DNA from: Spirogloea muscicola
Taxonomy: Eukaryota > Streptophyta > Zygnematophyceae > Spirogloeales > Spirogloeaceae
Assembly (NCBI GenBank): GCA_009602725.1
Contig: WELB01000039.1
Location: 766,759 to 779,158 of the forward strand
DNA: 12,400 bases
Direction of reading: 5' to 3'
Positions 10,521-12,400 of this stretch are shown here, piece after piece (within the stretch, counting starts at the first letter, position 1; each line of letters begins with the position of its first letter). Both the position numbers and the translations under genes were made by a program. The notes beneath the pieces were generated by a model. It made no database searches, was not told the origin of the DNA, and worked only from the letters and a program-made list of their open reading frames with translations.

Positions 10521-11439
10521 GCTCCCCCCGTGACCATGCAAATGTTAGGAAGATGAGCAAAATTCTGACCAACAGTAAGAATTACGGCCGTGCATAGTCC
10601 ATGGTTTTGCAAATATAAGCAGCTTGGCTGCCTTTGAGCCGCCACATTCGCAGCAAGGAGTGCATTGCATAGTCGTGGAAGAACAGGACCGTGTCTCCTT
10701 AGAAGCTATTCGGTGAAATGCAGGAGCACACATTGCACCGTCTCCTACAGGTCAAAACACTGAGACGGAGTCATATACGACTGTGCTCTTGAGCACATGT
10801 GACAGGACAATGCGTGCATGGCAAAGACTGCTGATCCCTCTTATGTGCTCGGTGTCACTCCAGGTTGGGTCATTTGTAGTTCTACGCAGTGATTGCAGAT
10901 GCTGCCATGCAGCCAAGCTCCGCCTGGCATTGACACACGACTGATGCACGAGCAGAAGCAGGCATGCCAGGGTGCAGGCGTGGCGCACTGAGTGCTTGCA
11001 GCATGAACTGTATGTGCTCCTTGTCTATGACTGCATGTTGTTGCTTATCTTGGGAGCTAGTTTCGCTTCATAATGACCAGAGCAGCTCATTTTGAGATAA
11101 GCAAACCAGTGTGTTTACACACAAGAGGGTGTCGGCCACATACGGAGGCAAAATACACGCCCCAGCCACCACGCTCACAGTTTGATGTGCTCATATATAG
11201 TAAGCGGCTGCTTGTCATATCCCTGCCGCTAGACACCGGGCTTGTACATTCCTTTGGGCTGTCCTCTCACAAGAATAACACAGCCGTTGCCTTCACATTG
11301 CAAGAATTATTCTCTTTCTATTTCACACAGAAGACGGCGTCCTACACTCACCAATGTCTTTAGGCCGCCGTTCATTAAATCCCAGTCTTTTGGAAGTAAT
11401 CCCTTCCATAGCAAAGGAGTGTACTTCTAGTGATGGAGG
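10521..11439. other. Intergenic stretch, no gene seen
   Basis: Open frames here are short (up to about 100 codons), overlap one another on both strands, and show no recognisable protein similarity. No tRNA-like cloverleaf or long repeat was noticed. It may include more 3' UTR of the transporter or decayed repeat sequence. Confidence 0.5.
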
Positions 11440-11470
11440 GCCGTTGTACTTGGTGGCCAAGTACAACGGC
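11440..11470. repeat. Perfect 14-base inverted repeat with 3-base loop
   Basis: The left arm GCCGTTGTACTTGG (11440-11453) and right arm CCAAGTACAACGGC (11457-11470) are exact reverse complements around TGG. A transcript from either strand would fold into a stable hairpin. It stands at the left edge of the retroelement-like repeats. It could be a hairpin in the tail of that element or a relic of another mobile element; no target-site duplication was identified. Confidence 0.85.
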
Positions 11471-11510
11471 AAACACATTGACAGATGTACAACTGTCCCG
11501 TAGGGGACAA

Positions 11511-12054
11511 GGCTGGTGAAAAATGAGAAAATACATTTCTCTCCATTGTAAGGCAATGAATGGGTGACAAGCCAGCCCGGAAAGAAATGACAAGGTCCGA
11601 AGGGGCCAAAGAGTCCCATCCACAAACTCGCGTGTGTTGAAGAAAGCGCGGCCAGATTGACTGATGGCTGGGAAAGGCCAGCCCAAAGGAATGGACAAGG
11701 TCTGAAGGAGCCGGAGTGCGAAGGACTAGGACTAAGACAACAGCCAGGGAACGCTCAGTAACCTGTAGTCATGAGATGCAAGTCTGAGTAGCTAGCCGGC
11801 GGAACGACGTCGCCCTGACGGAAGGCGGAGGCCGCCATCAAAGCTCGGCCTGCGGGCAAGTGAACCGCGAAGGCAAGGGACCGCTGCATCGAGATGGCCA
11901 AACGCATTCGGAAGACTTGAGCGAGGGACCCGGCGACATTGAAGCCGGGCTGCTCGCCCTGCTGCCCGAGGCGGCCGGCAAGTGCTCGCCCATTGAGAAT
12001 AGGGGCTGGAACAACCAGCCCGAAAATGAATGAACAGACTACGAGAAGGGGGCC
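11511..12054 (-). repeat. Three diverged copies of a hairpin plus conserved block (retroelement 3' tail)
   Basis: Each copy, read on the plus strand, has GGCTGG, a loop, CCAGCC, then a purine-rich block and (A)GGGGCC or AGGAGCC. Copy positions: hairpin arms 11511-11516 and 11572-11578, block to 11607; arms 11666-11671 and 11678-11683, block to 11712; arms 12003-12009 and 12015-12021 (GGGCTGG/CCAGCCC), block to 12054. The first two blocks share a GACAAGGTCYGAAGG core; the third is more diverged. Copies 2 and 3 are followed by a similar GCCAGGG...CGCTMAGTAAC segment (11741-11762 and 12052-12073). Copy 2 leads directly into the downstream coding-like stop; in copy 3 about 25 more bases intervene. 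On the minus strand they therefore lie downstream of the stop of the open frames, as a 3' tail would. Confidence 0.65.
11755..11990 (-). pseudogene. 5'-truncated second copy of the retrotransposon ORF end
   Basis: The minus frame ending TTGY-stop (TGA, 11755-11757) contains AGSLAQVFRMRLAISMQRSL and AGRALMAAS. These align residue by residue with the copy ending at 12098, which has AGSLAQVYRMRLAVSLQRSM and AGRALAAAS. Similarity fades near 11985-11990, where a hairpin block of the next copy begins, so this looks like a 5'-truncated fragment. Many DNA differences are silent or conservative, so the two copies probably come from different, once-functional elements rather than a recent tandem duplication. 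The frame continues open into the neighbouring copy in another register, which I do not count as coding. Confidence 0.55.
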
Positions 12055-12097
12055 AGGGGAAGCGCTAAGTAACAGAAACAAAGCAGCTAAGAGACAC

Positions 12098-12400
12098 TTA
12101 GTAACCCCTGCTAAGCAGCCGCAGATCAGAGATGCTGGGCTCCTGGAAGTGGGTCCCCTGGCCAGAGCCAGAGGCAGCAGCGAGGGCTCTGCCGGCACGA
12201 AGGTGCAGCGCCCGGGCCATGGACCTCTGCAGCGAGACGGCCAGGCGCATTCGATACACCTGCGCCAGCGACCCGGCTGCAGGGAAGTCAACCGGCTCCC
12301 CATGGAAGCGGCGGACGATGGCGTGACGTAAGAGCTGGTTGAGCAGCTCGAGCCACCGAGCGCCCAACGCCCCGTGCGTGTCGATGGCGAGCGGGAAGAA
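12098..12400 (-). mobile_element. 3' end of a non-LTR-type reverse transcriptase ORF, partial
   Basis: The minus frame runs from the window edge to a TAA stop at 12098-12100, about 100 residues, with no break. It begins FFPLAIDTHGALGARWLELLNQLL, which can be read as the F.PLA.DT.G..G....LL..L motif that follows the reverse transcriptase domain in many algal and animal LINE-like proteins. Then comes a basic, Leu-rich stretch, GSLAQVYRMRLAVSLQRSMA followed by HLRAGRAL, reminiscent of the usual terminal R.LS..L.RG motif. This was matched from memory of the pattern, so the family is not certain. The catalytic part would lie beyond the right edge. Confidence 0.45.

Noticed and set aside
11073-11698. 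Overlapping open frames of 60-107 codons on both strands
   Set aside because: They overlap one another in different frames, lack recognisable motifs, and part of them runs through the hairpin-bearing repeat tails.

Overview
The window looks like nuclear DNA of a green alga or a close plant-lineage relative. The three genes are broken by many GT-AG introns of about 90 to 530 bases, coding exons are GC-rich, and the translated exons resemble plant and algal versions of their families. No prokaryotic operons, Shine-Dalgarno sites, tRNA or rRNA genes were seen. The organism cannot be named from the sequence. All families were recognised by reading translated exons, not by database search.

Layout: (1) 198-2747, plus strand: the 3' five exons of a TMEM135-like multi-pass membrane protein gene whose start lies before the window. 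(2) 2748-3450: convergent intergenic spacer with no gene seen. (3) 6610-3451, minus strand: a complete, or nearly complete, Topors-like RING-HC E3 ubiquitin ligase gene. An intron runs through the RING, and the last exon holds a two-copy 34-residue repeat. (4) 6611-7262: GC-rich divergent promoter region shared by the ligase and the next gene. (5) 7263-10198, plus strand: a complete eight-exon gene for an EamA/DMT-fold transporter of the SLC35F5 / vacuolar THI74-like group. (6) 10199-11439: 3' UTR and intergenic DNA. (7) 11440-12400: a repeat-rich area. It appears to hold minus-strand 3' ends of several 5'-truncated copies of one non-LTR retrotransposon family, with recurring GGCTGG/CCAGCC hairpins, plus a perfect 14-base inverted repeat.

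The gene models rest on reading-frame phase agreement at every junction and on continuity with remembered family sequence. All junctions of the transporter and the TMEM135-like gene join in phase. The ligase has one uncertain segment, 4873-5629, bridged here by a tentative 28-base microexon. The three genes have no evident common pathway: a peroxisome/mitochondria-type membrane protein, a ubiquitin ligase and a membrane transporter. I saw no convincing sign of a new biological system. The most unusual part is the retroelement-tail cluster at the right end.
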